DNA of 49,467 nt from Limnoraphis robusta CS-951 (GTDB taxonomy: Bacteria; Cyanobacteriota; Cyanobacteriia; Cyanobacteriales; Microcoleaceae), in the NCBI RefSeq assembly GCF_000972705.2, contig NZ_LATL02000056.1, positions 1-49,467 on the forward strand. Reading direction: 5' to 3'. The notes beneath the pieces are model-generated. The model did not search any database. It saw only the letters and a list, made by a program, of their open reading frames with translations, and was not told where the DNA came from. Positions within the stretch are counted from its first letter, which is position 1. The number at the start of each line of letters is the position of its first letter. This document shows, one piece after another, positions 15,467-25,428 of the stretch. Both the position numbers and the translations under genes were made by a program.

Positions 15467-18196
15467 ATGCCAGCAACGCCCGAAAGCCTTCAGTCTTTTG
15501 TTAATTATTGTCAGCAACACCTCAGAGGCGATGAAAAAAGTGAGGCTCAAATTTTTCTGACCAAGTTTTTTCAGGCGTTTGGACACCAAGGAACGAAAGA
15601 AGTCGGTGCAGAATTTGAAGACCGTTTAACGAAAGGAAGTGCAAAGGGAAAAACCGGATTTGCTGATTTGGTTTGGCGATCGCGTGCGGGTGTTTCTGGT
15701 GTTTTAATTGAGATGAAATCAAAGGGAGAAAACCTCAGCAAACACTACGCTCAACTCGAACGGTATTGGATGCGAATTGCTCCCAACAGACCCCGATATG
15801 CAATTCTTTGTAACTTTGATGAATTTTGGATTTTTGACTTTGAAAACCAAGTCGATGAACCCGTCGATCAAGTCCTCCTAGAACAGCTTCCCCAACGCAT
15901 GGGAGCGTTTAGTTTCATGGAAATTGGCGGTCAGTCTCCCGTCTTTAAAAATAACCAAGTTGCTGTTACTGAACGCACCGCTAGAAGAATGGGGGAATTG
16001 TATCAACTGATCTATGAAAGAGCAAAGAAAACGGAATTTAGAGACTTTAACGAAGAACAACTTCAGCGATTTCTATTGCAATGTGTGATGGCGATGTTTT
16101 CAGAAGATCGGGGTTTACTTCCCCGTGATTTATTCGTCAGTTTGGTTCAAGATTGCAAAGATAAAAAAGGAAGTTCCTACGATATTTGGGGCGGTTTGTT
16201 TCAAGAGATGAATCGACCCGGAGTTACACCCGCAGGACGGTATAAAGGAGTTGATTATTTTAATGGCGGGTTGTTTTCTACTGTGCAAGCAATTGATTTA
16301 ACTTCAGAAGAACTCGGCTTGTTGGATGCTTGCGCTCGTGATAATTGGAGTAATATTAGACCTTCTATTTTTGGTAATATTTTTGAAGGTGCGATTGACC
16401 CCGTAAAACGCCACGCTCACGGGATTCATTTTACCAGTGAAGTTGATATTCGTCAAATCGTTCGACCGACCATTAGCGATTATTGGGAAGACCGAATTAA
16501 TGCGGCGAATACTATCGGAGAATTAAATACTTTGCAGATGGAATTGCAAGGATATCGGGTACTTGACCCCGCTTGCGGTTCGGGAAATTTTTTGTATGTG
16601 GCTTATCAAGAATTAAAACGGATTGAAAGGCTATTAATGGATAAAATCGCCGCACGAAAACGTTCAGAATCGAGTGTAGCGGCGATCAGTTTTGTGACTC
16701 CGATGCAATTTTTTGGAATGGATACAAATCCCTTTGCTGTGCAGTTGGCTAGAGTTACAATGATGATTGCTCGAAAAATTGCGATTGATAAATATGAACT
16801 CACCAATGAACCTGCTTTACCTTTGGATACATTAGATCAAAATATTGTCTGTCAAGATGCTTTATTTGGTCAGTGGGTGAAGGCGGATGCTGTAATTGGA
16901 AATCCTCCGTTTCTAGGGGGAAAACACCTGAGAATGACGCTAAGTGATGAATATATTGATCGGGTTTTTAACAAGTTTTCAGATGTGAAAGACTCGGTAG
17001 ATTTTTGTGTGTATTGGTTTCGGTTAGCTCACGATCATATTAGTGAAACAGGTAGGGCGGGATTGGTTGGAACAAACTCGATTAGTCAAGGAAAAAGTCG
17101 CAAAGCTGCGTTAGAATACATTACCCAAAATGGCGGATATATTTACGAAGCGATTTCTACTCAACCTTGGTCTGGTGAAGCAAAAGTTCATGTTAGTTTG
17201 GTGAATTGGTGTAAGCAGCAACCCAAACATTATCATCTCGATAATCATCTCGTTCAACAGATTAATTCATCCCTACAATCTGTTATCGATGTTTCTCAAG
17301 CTGTACGTTTAAAGGCTAATCTCAATCAATGTTTTCAAGGTGTTATTCCTGTGGGTAAAGGGTTTATCATTACTGAACAACAAGCCGAACAGTGGATAAA
17401 ATCGGATTCAAAAAATCAAGAGGTGATCAAGCTGTTTTCGATGGGAAGTAATCTCGCTAAAAATCCCCTGGGAAAACCGGAGCGCTGGATTATTGATTTT
17501 AATGATATGAGTTTGGAGGATGCAATTGAATACAAGCTTCCTTTTGAATGGGTCAAGGCTAATGTTAAGCCAGAACGAGATAAAAATCGTCGAGAAGTGA
17601 CCCGATTAAATTGGTGGAAATATGGTGAAAAAAGACCTGCTATGAGGAAAGCTCTCGCTTCATTGTCTGGGTATTTTGCAGTTCCCAGAGTCTCAAAATG
17701 GGCTATCTTTATTCCAGCTTCATTAAATTGGCTTCCAGGTGATTTAAACATTATAGTAGCCTCAGATGATTTTTATATTTTGGGTGTACTTTTATCATCA
17801 GTTCATCGAGTTTGGGTGAACGCTCAAAGTTCAACACTCAAGGGTGATACTCGATACACTCACAATAGTTGTTTTGAAACCTTTCCCTTTCCCCAAAATC
17901 CCGATACTAAGTTAGTTCAACAAATTCGAGTTACAGCAACAGAACTGCATGAATATCGCAGTGAACAAATGCAAAAGAAACAATGGGGAATCACAAAACT
18001 TTATAACGCTTTTTTTAACGAACCCAGTAGCCAACTTTACCAACTTCATGCTCAACTGAGTAAGTTGGTCATGCAAGCCTACGGTTTTAATGAAAATGAT
18101 GATATTTTAGAAAGATTATTAACACTAAACCAAGAACTTGCAGCCAAAGAAAAACAAGGTGAATCTATAGTTGGGCCTGGTCGTCCAGATGAATAA
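15467..18196 (+). CDS. MmeI-like type II restriction-methylation enzyme
   Basis: A single 909-residue chain that should both cut and methylate DNA at adenine. The N-terminus holds a PD-(D/E)xK nuclease with D67 and E82-x-K84, matching the layout of MmeI (D70, E80, K82). Residues about 360-490 form the methyltransferase core, with DPACGSG (367-373) for S-adenosylmethionine and NPPF (479-482) as catalytic motif IV of N6-adenine enzymes. The C-terminal third is expected to be the target-recognition region. The length is close to MmeI (919). It could also be a related methyltransferase of a multi-gene defence system, but no such partner genes are beside it. TA genes flank it on both sides. No frameshift is visible. 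Confidence 0.85.
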   Translation: MPATPESLQSFVNYCQQHLRGDEKSEAQIFLTKFFQAFGHQGTKEVGAEFEDRLTKGSAKGKTGFADLVWRSRAGVSGVLIEMKSKGENLSKHYAQLERYWMRIAPNRPRYAILCNFDEFWIFDFENQVDEPVDQVLLEQLPQRMGAFSFMEIGGQSPVFKNNQVAVTERTARRMGELYQLIYERAKKTEFRDFNEEQLQRFLLQCVMAMFSEDRGLLPRDLFVSLVQDCKDKKGSSYDIWGGLFQEMNRPGVTPAGRYKGVDYFNGGLFSTVQAIDLTSEELGLLDACARDNWSNIRPSIFGNIFEGAIDPVKRHAHGIHFTSEVDIRQIVRPTISDYWEDRINAANTIGELNTLQMELQGYRVLDPACGSGNFLYVAYQELKRIERLLMDKIAARKRSESSVAAISFVTPMQFFGMDTNPFAVQLARVTMMIARKIAIDKYELTNEPALPLDTLDQNIVCQDALFGQWVKADAVIGNPPFLGGKHLRMTLSDEYIDRVFNKFSDVKDSVDFCVYWFRLAHDHISETGRAGLVGTNSISQGKSRKAALEYITQNGGYIYEAISTQPWSGEAKVHVSLVNWCKQQPKHYHLDNHLVQQINSSLQSVIDVSQAVRLKANLNQCFQGVIPVGKGFIITEQQAEQWIKSDSKNQEVIKLFSMGSNLAKNPLGKPERWIIDFNDMSLEDAIEYKLPFEWVKANVKPERDKNRREVTRLNWWKYGEKRPAMRKALASLSGYFAVPRVSKWAIFIPASLNWLPGDLNIIVASDDFYILGVLLSSVHRVWVNAQSSTLKGDTRYTHNSCFETFPFPQNPDTKLVQQIRVTATELHEYRSEQMQKKQWGITKLYNAFFNEPSSQLYQLHAQLSKLVMQAYGFNENDDILERLLTLNQELAAKEKQGESIVGPGRPDE

Positions 18197-18308
18197 ATTC
18201 CCCCCTTAATCGTGAAAGTCGATTTTCACCGAAATTAGATCGGTTTAGTTAAGGCGATCGCAGTCGTTTATCATAAAATAGGTATCCTTCCTTCTAGAGC
18301 CGATAACC

Positions 18309-18545
18309 ATGTCTCATTTGAGTGAGAAAATTTTACAAACTGTAGAAGCATTACCACCCGAAGATCAGCAACAGGTTTTGGATTTTGTACAGTTTCTACA
18401 AGCCAAACGTCAGAAACTCAAAACTGCGGAACCTGAAATTGTTTCCCAATCATTTTTTGAGGTAGCCCAGGCTTCGATTGGAGCGGGGGAAGGCCCTGGA
18501 GATCTCTCAACGAATCCAGACTATATGCGGGGTTACGGTCAGTAA
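18309..18545 (+). CDS. DUF2281-type antitoxin
   Basis: A 78-residue protein beginning MSHLSEKILQTVEALPPEDQQQVLDFVQFLQAKR, a DUF2281 helical pattern, with a C-terminal tail ending in YMRGYGQ. Such proteins pair with PIN toxins. The stop (18543-18545) overlaps the start of a PIN-like fragment, so the pair was once translationally coupled; the toxin is now broken. It may be a lone antitoxin able to neutralise toxins encoded elsewhere. Confidence 0.75.
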   Translation: MSHLSEKILQTVEALPPEDQQQVLDFVQFLQAKRQKLKTAEPEIVSQSFFEVAQASIGAGEGPGDLSTNPDYMRGYGQ

Positions 18546-18613
18546 TGCTCCAGCAAGTCATTGTTGATACGGGTGTTTTGGTGGCTTTGATTGATCGACG
18601 CGATCGCACTTGA
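18545..18613 (+). pseudogene. Truncated PIN-domain (VapC-like) toxin
   Basis: Only 22 residues remain: MLQQVIVDTGVLVALIDRRD, then T and a stop. The DTGVLVALID stretch is the first strand and catalytic Asp of a PIN domain. The frame ends in a HIP1-like GCGATCGC, immediately followed by the convergent Uma2 gene. This suggests a deletion with a junction at the HIP1 site. Confidence 0.7.
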
Positions 18614-19225
18614 CTAGCTTCTAAAAATTTGTTCAACTGTTAACATGAGATTGGGGAAAGTCGGTGAAAATAAGCGATCGCCAAGTTTAAATTGCTGTAA
18701 TTCGTATTCCCCATCAACCAATTGACAGATTGTAATCGTCGGTTGTTTGGGATTACCAATAAAGCGCCGACCACCCAATGCAGCATAGTCAACAATCCAG
18801 TATTCCGGGATACCCAAAGCTTCGTATTCTCCCAGCTTCATCCAGTAATCATCCCGCCAATTGCTAGAAACAACTTCTACAATAATTTTAATCGATTGAC
18901 CTAAAGTAATTATAGAGCCACTTTCCCAGTCGGGTTCATCTATCAGTGCAGGTTCATCGAGAATAATTATATCCGGTTCATATCCAGAATTACCATCAAT
19001 AGAACGGACAATGCACTCTTTTGGGATAAAATAGGGTAAGTTCGCCTGACGAATGGCAGTACCGAGATCGTAAGCTAAATTGCCAGACACTTTTGAATGT
19101 TTCCCCCTCGGTTTTGGCATCTCAATAATAACCCCACGATGTAATTCATAGCGCGATTCAGAAACGGATGGTAGCCACTCGATAAACTCATCAAAGGTAA
19201 TCGGTTGTTGTAAGATTTGGATCAT
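18614..19225 (-). CDS. Uma2-family (DUF820) protein, possible restriction-like nuclease
   Basis: This 203-residue protein belongs to the large cyanobacterial Uma2/DUF820 family, which has a PD-(D/E)xK fold. Signatures are YELHRGVIIEM, then GYEPDIIIL with the acidic catalytic Asp, IKIIVEVVSSNWRDDYWMKLGEYEALGIPEYWIVD and LFSPTFPNL. Its function is unknown; a nuclease is inferred from the fold. It abuts the broken toxin fragment and ends exactly where that fragment ends, so it probably arrived with a deletion. Confidence 0.85.
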   Translation of the reverse strand: MIQILQQPITFDEFIEWLPSVSESRYELHRGVIIEMPKPRGKHSKVSGNLAYDLGTAIRQANLPYFIPKECIVRSIDGNSGYEPDIIILDEPALIDEPDWESGSIITLGQSIKIIVEVVSSNWRDDYWMKLGEYEALGIPEYWIVDYAALGGRRFIGNPKQPTITICQLVDGEYELQQFKLGDRLFSPTFPNLMLTVEQIFRS

Positions 19226-19487
19226 GGATTGACTTCCCTTACCTTGACTAATTACTGTACAATTATTATTACTCAGTTCGTCATTGTTGCTTCAGCCTGA
19301 GGTTGGGAGTACGTGCATTGCAACTACAAGCTTTTTTAATCACAACTTTAATTACAATGGGTTTGGGGCTTATGCCATCAGCGCCTACAGAATTGGGTAG
19401 AATTTCAACCTCAGACGAACTAAATCTTGTCTAGTGTCCCCTTTGTGGTTCACAATAAACAAAGAGGATCGCACCAGGAGAGGTAGA

Positions 19488-20921
19488 GTGAGTGATTTTG
19501 ACTACGATTTAGTGATAATTGGCGCAGGGGTGGGTGGACACGGTGCCGCCCTCCACGCCGTTAGCTGTGGCTTGAAAACTGCTATTGTAGAAGTTGCAGA
19601 AATGGGCGGAACCTGCGTTAACCGAGGCTGTATCCCATCAAAAGCCTTGTTAGCTGCGGCAGGACGGGTGCGAGAGTTACGCAATACTCATCATCTACAA
19701 ACGCTGGGAATTCAACTCGGACAGGTGAGTTTTGACCGAGAAACCATTGCGGGTCATGCGGAAAATATTGTCACGAAAATTCGCGGCGATATGACGAATA
19801 GCCTGAAACGCTTGGGAATTGATGTTATTCAAGGTTGGGGAAAAATAGTCGCCCCGCAAAAGGTCACAGTAGAAACGCCGAAAGGTGACAAAACAATTAC
19901 GGCGAAAGATATTATTTTGGCGCCGGGTTCTATTCCGTTTGTTCCCCCTGGTATTGAAATTGATCATCAAACCGTTTTTACGAGTGATGATGCGCTGAAA
20001 TTAGAATCATTACCTCAGTGGGTTGCGATTATTGGAAGTGGTTACATCGGTTTAGAATTTTCTGATGTTTATACGGCTTTAGGCTGTGAAATTACGATGA
20101 TTGAAGCGTTGGATCAATTGATGCCAACCTTTGATCCAGATATTGCTAAATTAGCCCAACGGGTGTTAATTGCACCGCGAGATATTGAAACGCGGGTGGG
20201 TAAATTGGCGATCAAAGTAACGCCCGGTTCTCCAGTGGTGATTGAATTAGCCGATGCAAAAACCAAAGAAGTTGAAGAAGTGTTAGAAGTTGATGCTTGT
20301 TTGGTGGCAACGGGGCGAATTCCCTATAGTAAAAACTTGGGGTTAGAATCAGTTGGAGTGGAAACAGATCGACGCGGTTTTATTCCGGTTAATGATGATT
20401 TAGCCGTAACTTCTGGCGGTGAGGCGATCGCAAATTTATGGGCAATTGGTGATGTAACGGGTAAAATGATGTTAGCCCATACGGCATCTGCTCAGGGAAT
20501 TGCGGTGGTAGAAACGATTTGTGGTCGTCATCGCCAAGTCGATTATCGGAGTATTCCAGCAGCAGCGTTTACCCATCCTGAGATTAGTTATGTGGGTTTA
20601 ACTGAACCTGCTGCGAAGGAATTGGGTGAACAAGAAGGCTTTGAAATTGCTTCGGTGAAAACCTATTTTAAAGGTAATTCAAAGGCTATTGCTGAGGGAG
20701 AAACCGAAGGAATGGCTAAAGTTATTTACCGCAAAGATACAGGTGAAATTTTGGGGGTTCATATTTTTGGGTTCCACGCTGCGGATTTAATTCAAGAAGC
20801 AGCAAACGCTATTAGTAGCCGTGAGTCGGTGCAAACCTTAGCGTTTTCTGTGCATACTCATCCGACGCTTTCTGAGGTGTTAGATGAAGCCTACAAACGG
20901 GCTTTAAGTGCAACGCATTGA
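19488..20921 (+). CDS. lpdA: Dihydrolipoyl dehydrogenase
   Basis: This is the E3 flavoprotein that reoxidises dihydrolipoamide in pyruvate dehydrogenase and the glycine cleavage system. From GTG 19488 it is 477 residues, the usual size. It has FAD motif GAGVGG (12-17), the redox pair C43 and C48 in GGTCVNRGC, a second dinucleotide motif GSGYIGLEF near residue 180, and the C-terminal active site HTHPTLSE. An ATG at 19434 would add 18 odd residues, whereas GTG 19488 has AGGAG just upstream, so GTG is chosen. Confidence 0.95.
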   Translation: MSDFDYDLVIIGAGVGGHGAALHAVSCGLKTAIVEVAEMGGTCVNRGCIPSKALLAAAGRVRELRNTHHLQTLGIQLGQVSFDRETIAGHAENIVTKIRGDMTNSLKRLGIDVIQGWGKIVAPQKVTVETPKGDKTITAKDIILAPGSIPFVPPGIEIDHQTVFTSDDALKLESLPQWVAIIGSGYIGLEFSDVYTALGCEITMIEALDQLMPTFDPDIAKLAQRVLIAPRDIETRVGKLAIKVTPGSPVVIELADAKTKEVEEVLEVDACLVATGRIPYSKNLGLESVGVETDRRGFIPVNDDLAVTSGGEAIANLWAIGDVTGKMMLAHTASAQGIAVVETICGRHRQVDYRSIPAAAFTHPEISYVGLTEPAAKELGEQEGFEIASVKTYFKGNSKAIAEGETEGMAKVIYRKDTGEILGVHIFGFHAADLIQEAANAISSRESVQTLAFSVHTHPTLSEVLDEAYKRALSATH

Positions 20922-20925
20922 AGAA

Positions 20926-20960
20926 GGAGTCAGGAGACAGGAGTCAGGAGTCAGGAGTCA
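20926..20960 (+). repeat. Tandem GGAGTCA heptamers
   Basis: About five copies of the heptamer, one of them altered to GGAGACA, lie just after the lpdA stop. Confidence 0.8.
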
Positions 20961-21008
20961 GAATCAGACGGAGGGGATTTATACCCCATAAGACTGTTAA
21001 CGGAAATT

Positions 21009-21035
21009 ATGAATGATGAATGATGAATGATGAAT
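21009..21035 (+). repeat. Tandem ATGAATG heptamers
   Basis: About four overlapping copies of the heptamer GATGAAT, an STRR-type repeat, between lpdA and trpC. Confidence 0.75.
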
Positions 21036-21246
21036 TGTAAGTTAATTTGGGAAAGTCAAAATATGTTTAACATTTGACATCCTTCAGTTCTTCTTTTTCA
21101 TCATTTGTTAATTCTACATTCATAATGCCAGTTAATTTAATTTAACTCAAAGTTACCATTAGGCTGTAAAATATCGGGTGGGTTGAGAATAAATCAATCT
21201 TCTCAATCTACCTAGATAAACAATGGTAAATCACTAATTCCTAACA

Positions 21247-22134
21247 ATGCAAATTCGTCGTCGTCCTCCTAACCCGTCTGTTGCGGTTGCTAGTTTATGT
21301 TATAAAATTGCAGTACCGGATGATCAACCGCAAAATATTCTCGAAGAAATTGTCTGGGAAAAAGAGAGAGAAGTTGATAGAAGACGGGAAGGTTTACCGT
21401 TATTGGAGTTGCGACGTCAGCTTGAAGGTTTACCCCAAACCAAGGATTTTCTCGCGGCGTTAAAAACCAGTCCAACTCAACCTGCTATTATTGCAGAGGT
21501 GAAAAAAGCGTCTCCGAGTAAAGGGATCATTCGGGAAGATTTTGATCCGGTGAATATTGCTCAAGCTTATCAAGAAAATGGTGCGAGTTGTATTTCGGTG
21601 TTAACGGATGAAAAGTTCTTTCAAGGGAGTTTTGAGAACTTAGGAAAAATTCGGGCTGCGGTTAATATTCCGTTGTTGTGTAAGGAGTTTGTGATTTATC
21701 CTTATCAAATTTATCTGGCTCGAATTTATGGGGCAGATGCGGTTTTATTAATTGCGGCGATATTATCTAACCAAGATTTACAATATTTTCTCAAAATTGT
21801 CAAGTCTTTGGGGATGACTCCCTTAATTGAAGTTCATACCCTTGATGAACTCGAACGGGTTTTGAGTTTAGATGGTGTGAATTTGATTGGGATTAATAAT
21901 CGCAATTTACAGGACTTTTCAGTTGATCTAGACACAACTCGCCAACTGTTAGAAGCCAAACAAGAACAAATTCAATCCCAGGGAATTTTAGTGGTGAGTG
22001 AGTCGGGTTTGTATACTCCTGATGACCTCAACTTCGTAAAAAATGCCGGGGCGAATGGGGTTTTGATCGGGGAGTCGTTGGTTAAGCAACCCGATCCGGG
22101 AGAGGCCTTAAAGCAATTGATCGGTCATGGCTAG
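21247..22134 (+). CDS. trpC: Indole-3-glycerol phosphate synthase
   Basis: The fourth step of tryptophan synthesis, closing the indole ring from carboxyphenylamino-deoxyribulose phosphate. The product is 295 residues with an N-terminal extension of about 25. TIM-barrel signatures are present: [11 protein letters not shown] (substrate Lys), [33 protein letters not shown] and VVSESGL. It stands alone here, as trp genes usually do in cyanobacteria. Confidence 0.95.
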   Translation: MQIRRRPPNPSVAVASLCYKIAVPDDQPQNILEEIVWEKEREVDRRREGLPLLELRRQLEGLPQTKDFLAALKTSPTQPAIIAEVKKASPSKGIIREDFDPVNIAQAYQENGASCISVLTDEKFFQGSFENLGKIRAAVNIPLLCKEFVIYPYQIYLARIYGADAVLLIAAILSNQDLQYFLKIVKSLGMTPLIEVHTLDELERVLSLDGVNLIGINNRNLQDFSVDLDTTRQLLEAKQEQIQSQGILVVSESGLYTPDDLNFVKNAGANGVLIGESLVKQPDPGEALKQLIGHG

Positions 22135-22220
22135 TCAAATGCGATCGCCATTTGGTAGTATAATAAGCTGGTCAGATGTTAGCTTTGAGGTTCCACTTTA
22201 TCAGCTTCTAATCTGCCCAC

Positions 22221-22466
22221 ATGGAACCGATTCCTTTACCCTCTTACGTTCATTACGAGCTTCTGCTACAACTGCTAGAACGCAGAACCCGAGTTGCACT
22301 TTACCGCAATTCTCGCCAGTATGAACAGGTCAACCAGCTCATCATTACCCTTCGCAAAGCGCTCGCCCTCCAAAAGCAATTAGAGCAAAGCTGTCTACAC
22401 GCGAATTTGCCCGTTGAGTCACGTTGGTCTTTAAATGAGATTAACCCAGAGTCGAATCTGGGCTAA
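22221..22466 (+). CDS. Small cyanobacterial conserved protein (DUF5340-like)
   Basis: An 81-residue helical protein beginning MEPIPLPSYVHYELLLQLLERRT, followed by QVNQLIITLRKALALQKQLE. It recalls the small cyanobacterial DUF5340 family, function unknown. There is no membrane segment. It lies 45 bases ahead of the aminotransferase gene on the same strand, so co-transcription is likely. Confidence 0.65.
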   Translation: MEPIPLPSYVHYELLLQLLERRTRVALYRNSRQYEQVNQLIITLRKALALQKQLEQSCLHANLPVESRWSLNEINPESNLG

Positions 22467-22510
22467 TTCCCTGATAATCAATTCATAGACATAAACACAG
22501 GATTGAAGCG

Positions 22511-23668
22511 ATGGATGACAAATTAATGCTGATGATTCCGGGGCCGACTCCCGTTCCTGAACAAGCCCTTCTCGCCCTCGCTAAACACCCCATCGGACAC
22601 CGTAGCGGGGAATTTAGCAAGATCATGGCAGAGGTGACGGAAAACCTTAAGTGGTTACATCAAACTCAAAATGATCTGCTGATCTTGACGGCTAGTGGTA
22701 CCGGGGCGATGGAAGCCGGAATCATTAACTTCTTGAGTCGCGGCGATCGCGTTTTATGTGGAAGTAATGGTAAATTTGGCGAACGTTGGGCTGAAGTTGC
22801 TCAAGCCTACGGGTTGCAAGTTGATGTGATTTCCGCCGAATGGGGTAAACCCCTTGATCCAGAGAAGTTCCGCGAACAGTTAGAAGCCGATACCGAAAAA
22901 GACATCCGGGCGGTGATTCTCACCCACAGCGAAACCTCAACCGGAGTCCTCAACGATCTCGAAACGATTAACCGTTATGTTAAGGCTCACGGGGAAGCGT
23001 TGATGATTGTTGATGCGGTTACCAGCTTAGGGGCGGTTAATATTCCCATCGATGAATGGGGGATTGATGTCGTCGCCAGTGGTTCTCAAAAAGCCTACAT
23101 GATTCCGCCCGGGTTAGCTTTTGTGGCGGTGAGTCCGAAGGCTTGGGAAGCTTATAAAACGTCGGATTTGCCTCGTTACTATTTAGATTTGGGGGCTTAC
23201 CGCAAAAATGCCGCGAAAAATACGACCCCGTTTACCCCTCCAGTCAACTTGTTCTTTGCCTTGCAGGTAACATTGAACATGATGAAAGCTGAAGGTTTAG
23301 AATCGATTTTTGCTCGTCATCACCGCTTAATGGCAGCCAGTCGAGCGGCGATGAAAGCGTTGAATTTGCCCTTACTTGCCCCAGATGAAGCCGCAAGTCC
23401 AGCGATCACGGCGGTTAGTCCTCCTGAATCTCTAGACGCTGAACAAGTGCGTTCTGTAGTCAAGAAGAAGTTTGATATTATTCTCGCAGGCGGACAAGAT
23501 CATCTCAAGGGTAAAATTTTCCGCATTGGTCACTTAGGATTTGTCAGCGATCGCGATATTCTGACTGCGGTTTCTTCGATCGAAGTTGCATTGCGAGAAT
23601 TAGGTTATGAAGGCTTTACTCCTGGATCGGGAGTAGCGGCAGCAGCTCGAGTTTTAGCTGAATCTTAA
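22511..23668 (+). CDS. Class V aminotransferase (alanine/serine-glyoxylate type)
   Basis: The 385-residue product is a PLP enzyme that converts glyoxylate to glycine using serine or alanine, a photorespiratory step in cyanobacteria. The PLP lysine is K194 in SGSQKAYMIPPG. Other signatures are MIPGPTPVPEQAL at the N-terminus, LTASGTGAMEAG (60-70) and MIVDAVTSLGA. Homologues were sometimes annotated as soluble hydrogenase small subunit, which is outdated. Exact amino donor cannot be read from sequence. Confidence 0.92.
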   Translation: MDDKLMLMIPGPTPVPEQALLALAKHPIGHRSGEFSKIMAEVTENLKWLHQTQNDLLILTASGTGAMEAGIINFLSRGDRVLCGSNGKFGERWAEVAQAYGLQVDVISAEWGKPLDPEKFREQLEADTEKDIRAVILTHSETSTGVLNDLETINRYVKAHGEALMIVDAVTSLGAVNIPIDEWGIDVVASGSQKAYMIPPGLAFVAVSPKAWEAYKTSDLPRYYLDLGAYRKNAAKNTTPFTPPVNLFFALQVTLNMMKAEGLESIFARHHRLMAASRAAMKALNLPLLAPDEAASPAITAVSPPESLDAEQVRSVVKKKFDIILAGGQDHLKGKIFRIGHLGFVSDRDILTAVSSIEVALRELGYEGFTPGSGVAAAARVLAES

Positions 23669-23780
23669 GCCGAAAATTGACAGTCAGTGGTCGAAGATTA
23701 TCGACAATTTTTGAGTGTTTGTATTAGACTTTATGGGTCTCGTTCTAATAGCACACCTCAGAAAAAGACCACTGACTTCA

Positions 23781-23999
23781 TCAATAAGCTGTTTCTAACC
23801 AATCAAAGATTTTATCAAGTTGTTCCAAAGTTACCAGTCCATACTGCAACAGTGTCATTGACAGTGGATTAGGATCGCGGTATCTTTGTTTATCGTTAGA
23901 CGTGTCTTGAGCTTTCTCCGCCATCGCGATCGAAGCGGGAGAAACCGATAACTCTTCTTGCAAAAATCGCACAAATCGAGAGTAGGTGTTGGGTGTCAT
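23781..23999 (-). CDS. DUF2949 small protein
   Basis: This is a 72-residue acidic protein with the DUF2949 pattern RFLQEELSVSPASIAMA then LLQYGLVTLEQLDKIFDWLE. It is a small cyanobacterial family of unknown function. The ATG at 23999 is chosen because GGAGG lies upstream; an ATG at 24032 would add 11 residues without a ribosome binding site. It converges with the aminotransferase. Confidence 0.75.
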   Translation of the reverse strand: MTPNTYSRFVRFLQEELSVSPASIAMAEKAQDTSNDKQRYRDPNPLSMTLLQYGLVTLEQLDKIFDWLETAY

Positions 24000-24253
24000 T
24001 TGAGTATTCACCTCCCCTTTTACAGACACCATTATGTGACGTAGATAGTTGTTTAGAAAACAGCACTCAGCCAGTTTGTTTTCTGTCTACCCGTCACTTG
24101 AGATCTAAAAAATTAGACCTTATTGAGTTGAACATTCGGATTGTTTTTCGATCTACATTCACTGAGGATCGAATTCCGAACTATTTTTCACTCTTGCACT
24201 CCTCACAGATGGCTTTTACTGCAACTCAGGCAGTATAAAGATTAGAGCTAATG

Positions 24254-24350
24254 CTGCTATCGAAAACTGATATAACACGGTATAAACCGTATTAATGTTT
24301 CGTTCCTGCATCACCCCGGACTGTCAGCAGCACCCGGTCAGACAGGCATT
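24254..24350 (-). ncRNA. Putative omega RNA (guide scaffold) of copy 1
   Basis: The right end and tnpB 3' part are strongly conserved with copy 2. The terminal 52 bases (24254-24305) are identical although outside the coding part of copy 2, as expected for an RNA scaffold. The guide would be the flanking DNA beyond 24254 on the minus strand. Ends are inferred from known TnpB elements. Confidence 0.6.
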
Positions 24351-25428
24351 TCACCAAGAAGCCCTCGGCATAATGTAATAAATTCAGACTCGCATTCAAA
24401 TCACGGTCAACGCTTACACCGCAATTATTACAGTTAAAAACTCGTTCTTTCAGTGGCATTTCTTGAATGTGACCGCAACTTGAACAGGTTTTAGTTGACG
24501 GATAAAATCTGTCAGCAAAAACTACTCTTGAACCATACCACTCAGACTTATACTCAACTTGGCGGCGAATTTCAGAAAAAGCAGAATCAGCAATAGCACC
24601 TGCTAACTTATGATTCTTTAACATCCCAGAAACATTCAAGTCTTCTAACCCGATGACTGCGTGGTTTTTGCATAGCCATGAGGTGAGTTTGTGAATTGTA
24701 TCTTTGCGAATGTTAGCCACTCTTTGATGTGTTTTTGCAAGTCTCAGTCTAGCTTTATTCCTGTTGTTAGAACCCTTCTGTTTTCTCGAGAGTTCGCGCT
24801 GAAGTTTGGCCAGATTTTTTTGAGCTTTTTTGTGGGCTGCTGGATTGACGAAAACAGTACCATCTGAACAGGTCGCCAATGCCTTAACCCCAACATCAAC
24901 ACCCAGATAAACTCTTGATTTAACAGTCTGTTCTGGCTCAAACTCATAGCCTACAGAGATATACCAACAATCAGCTACTCGACTAATTGTGACTCGCTTT
25001 GTGTTGATTTCAGGTAGGGGTTCATAAGTGTTAACCCATCCAATAAAAGGAAGTTTTAACCTCCTTCCTGACAACTTCATTACCTTACCGCAATTATCTA
25101 AAGTAAAGCTATCATTTTTACCTTTTTTCTTGAACTTAGGATGTTGGGCAGTGCCTTGAAAAAAGCGACTAAAAGCTTCTCCCAAGTGCATAAAGGCAAA
25201 TTGATAAACTCTAGAACTTAGCGTTGACTGCCAGGGATAGTTTGGCTTAATGTGATTGGTGTAGAACTTTTTTAGCTTATTCGCAGAAGGTTTTAGTCCT
25301 TCTTTATAAGCCTCGTTCCACATCGCTAAGGCCCAATTCCAAACCCACCTAGAATATCCCGCGTGGGTCGCCATTAAGGTTCTTTGACGGTTGTTAAGTT
25401 TGAGTTGGGTTTGAAAGGCTCGTTGCAT
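24292..25428 (-). CDS. tnpB: TnpB RNA-guided endonuclease, copy 1
   Basis: A 378-residue IS605-type TnpB, a small relative of Cas12 guided by an omega RNA. RuvC residues are visible: D178 (GVDVG), E262 (GLEDLNV) and the DRDLNAS motif at 341-347. The zinc finger has C315, C318, C333 and C336. Compared with copy 2 the frame runs on for about 20 residues into the conserved right end (LSDRVLLTVRGDAGTKH). A one-base shift near the stop explains this, so the tail is probably translated omega-RNA sequence and not functional protein. Confidence 0.93.
   Translation of the reverse strand: MQRAFQTQLKLNNRQRTLMATHAGYSRWVWNWALAMWNEAYKEGLKPSANKLKKFYTNHIKPNYPWQSTLSSRVYQFAFMHLGEAFSRFFQGTAQHPKFKKKGKNDSFTLDNCGKVMKLSGRRLKLPFIGWVNTYEPLPEINTKRVTISRVADCWYISVGYEFEPEQTVKSRVYLGVDVGVKALATCSDGTVFVNPAAHKKAQKNLAKLQRELSRKQKGSNNRNKARLRLAKTHQRVANIRKDTIHKLTSWLCKNHAVIGLEDLNVSGMLKNHKLAGAIADSAFSEIRRQVEYKSEWYGSRVVFADRFYPSTKTCSSCGHIQEMPLKERVFNCNNCGVSVDRDLNASLNLLHYAEGFLVKCLSDRVLLTVRGDAGTKH

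Larger units (their letters stand above)
20922..21246. other. Intergenic region with two tandem repeat blocks
   Basis: The lpdA-trpC gap contains GGAGTCA repeats (20926-20960) and GATGAAT repeats (21009-21035) and no gene. Both blocks are typical short tandem repeats of filamentous cyanobacteria. Confidence 0.7.

Noticed and set aside
22127..22324. 65-codon plus-strand frame overlapping trpC end
   Set aside because: It is a shadow of the small gene at 22221 in another frame, with Ser/Thr-rich chance composition.
23687..23872. 61-codon plus-strand frame after the aminotransferase gene
   Set aside because: It overlaps the DUF2949 gene on the other strand and has no recognisable sequence.
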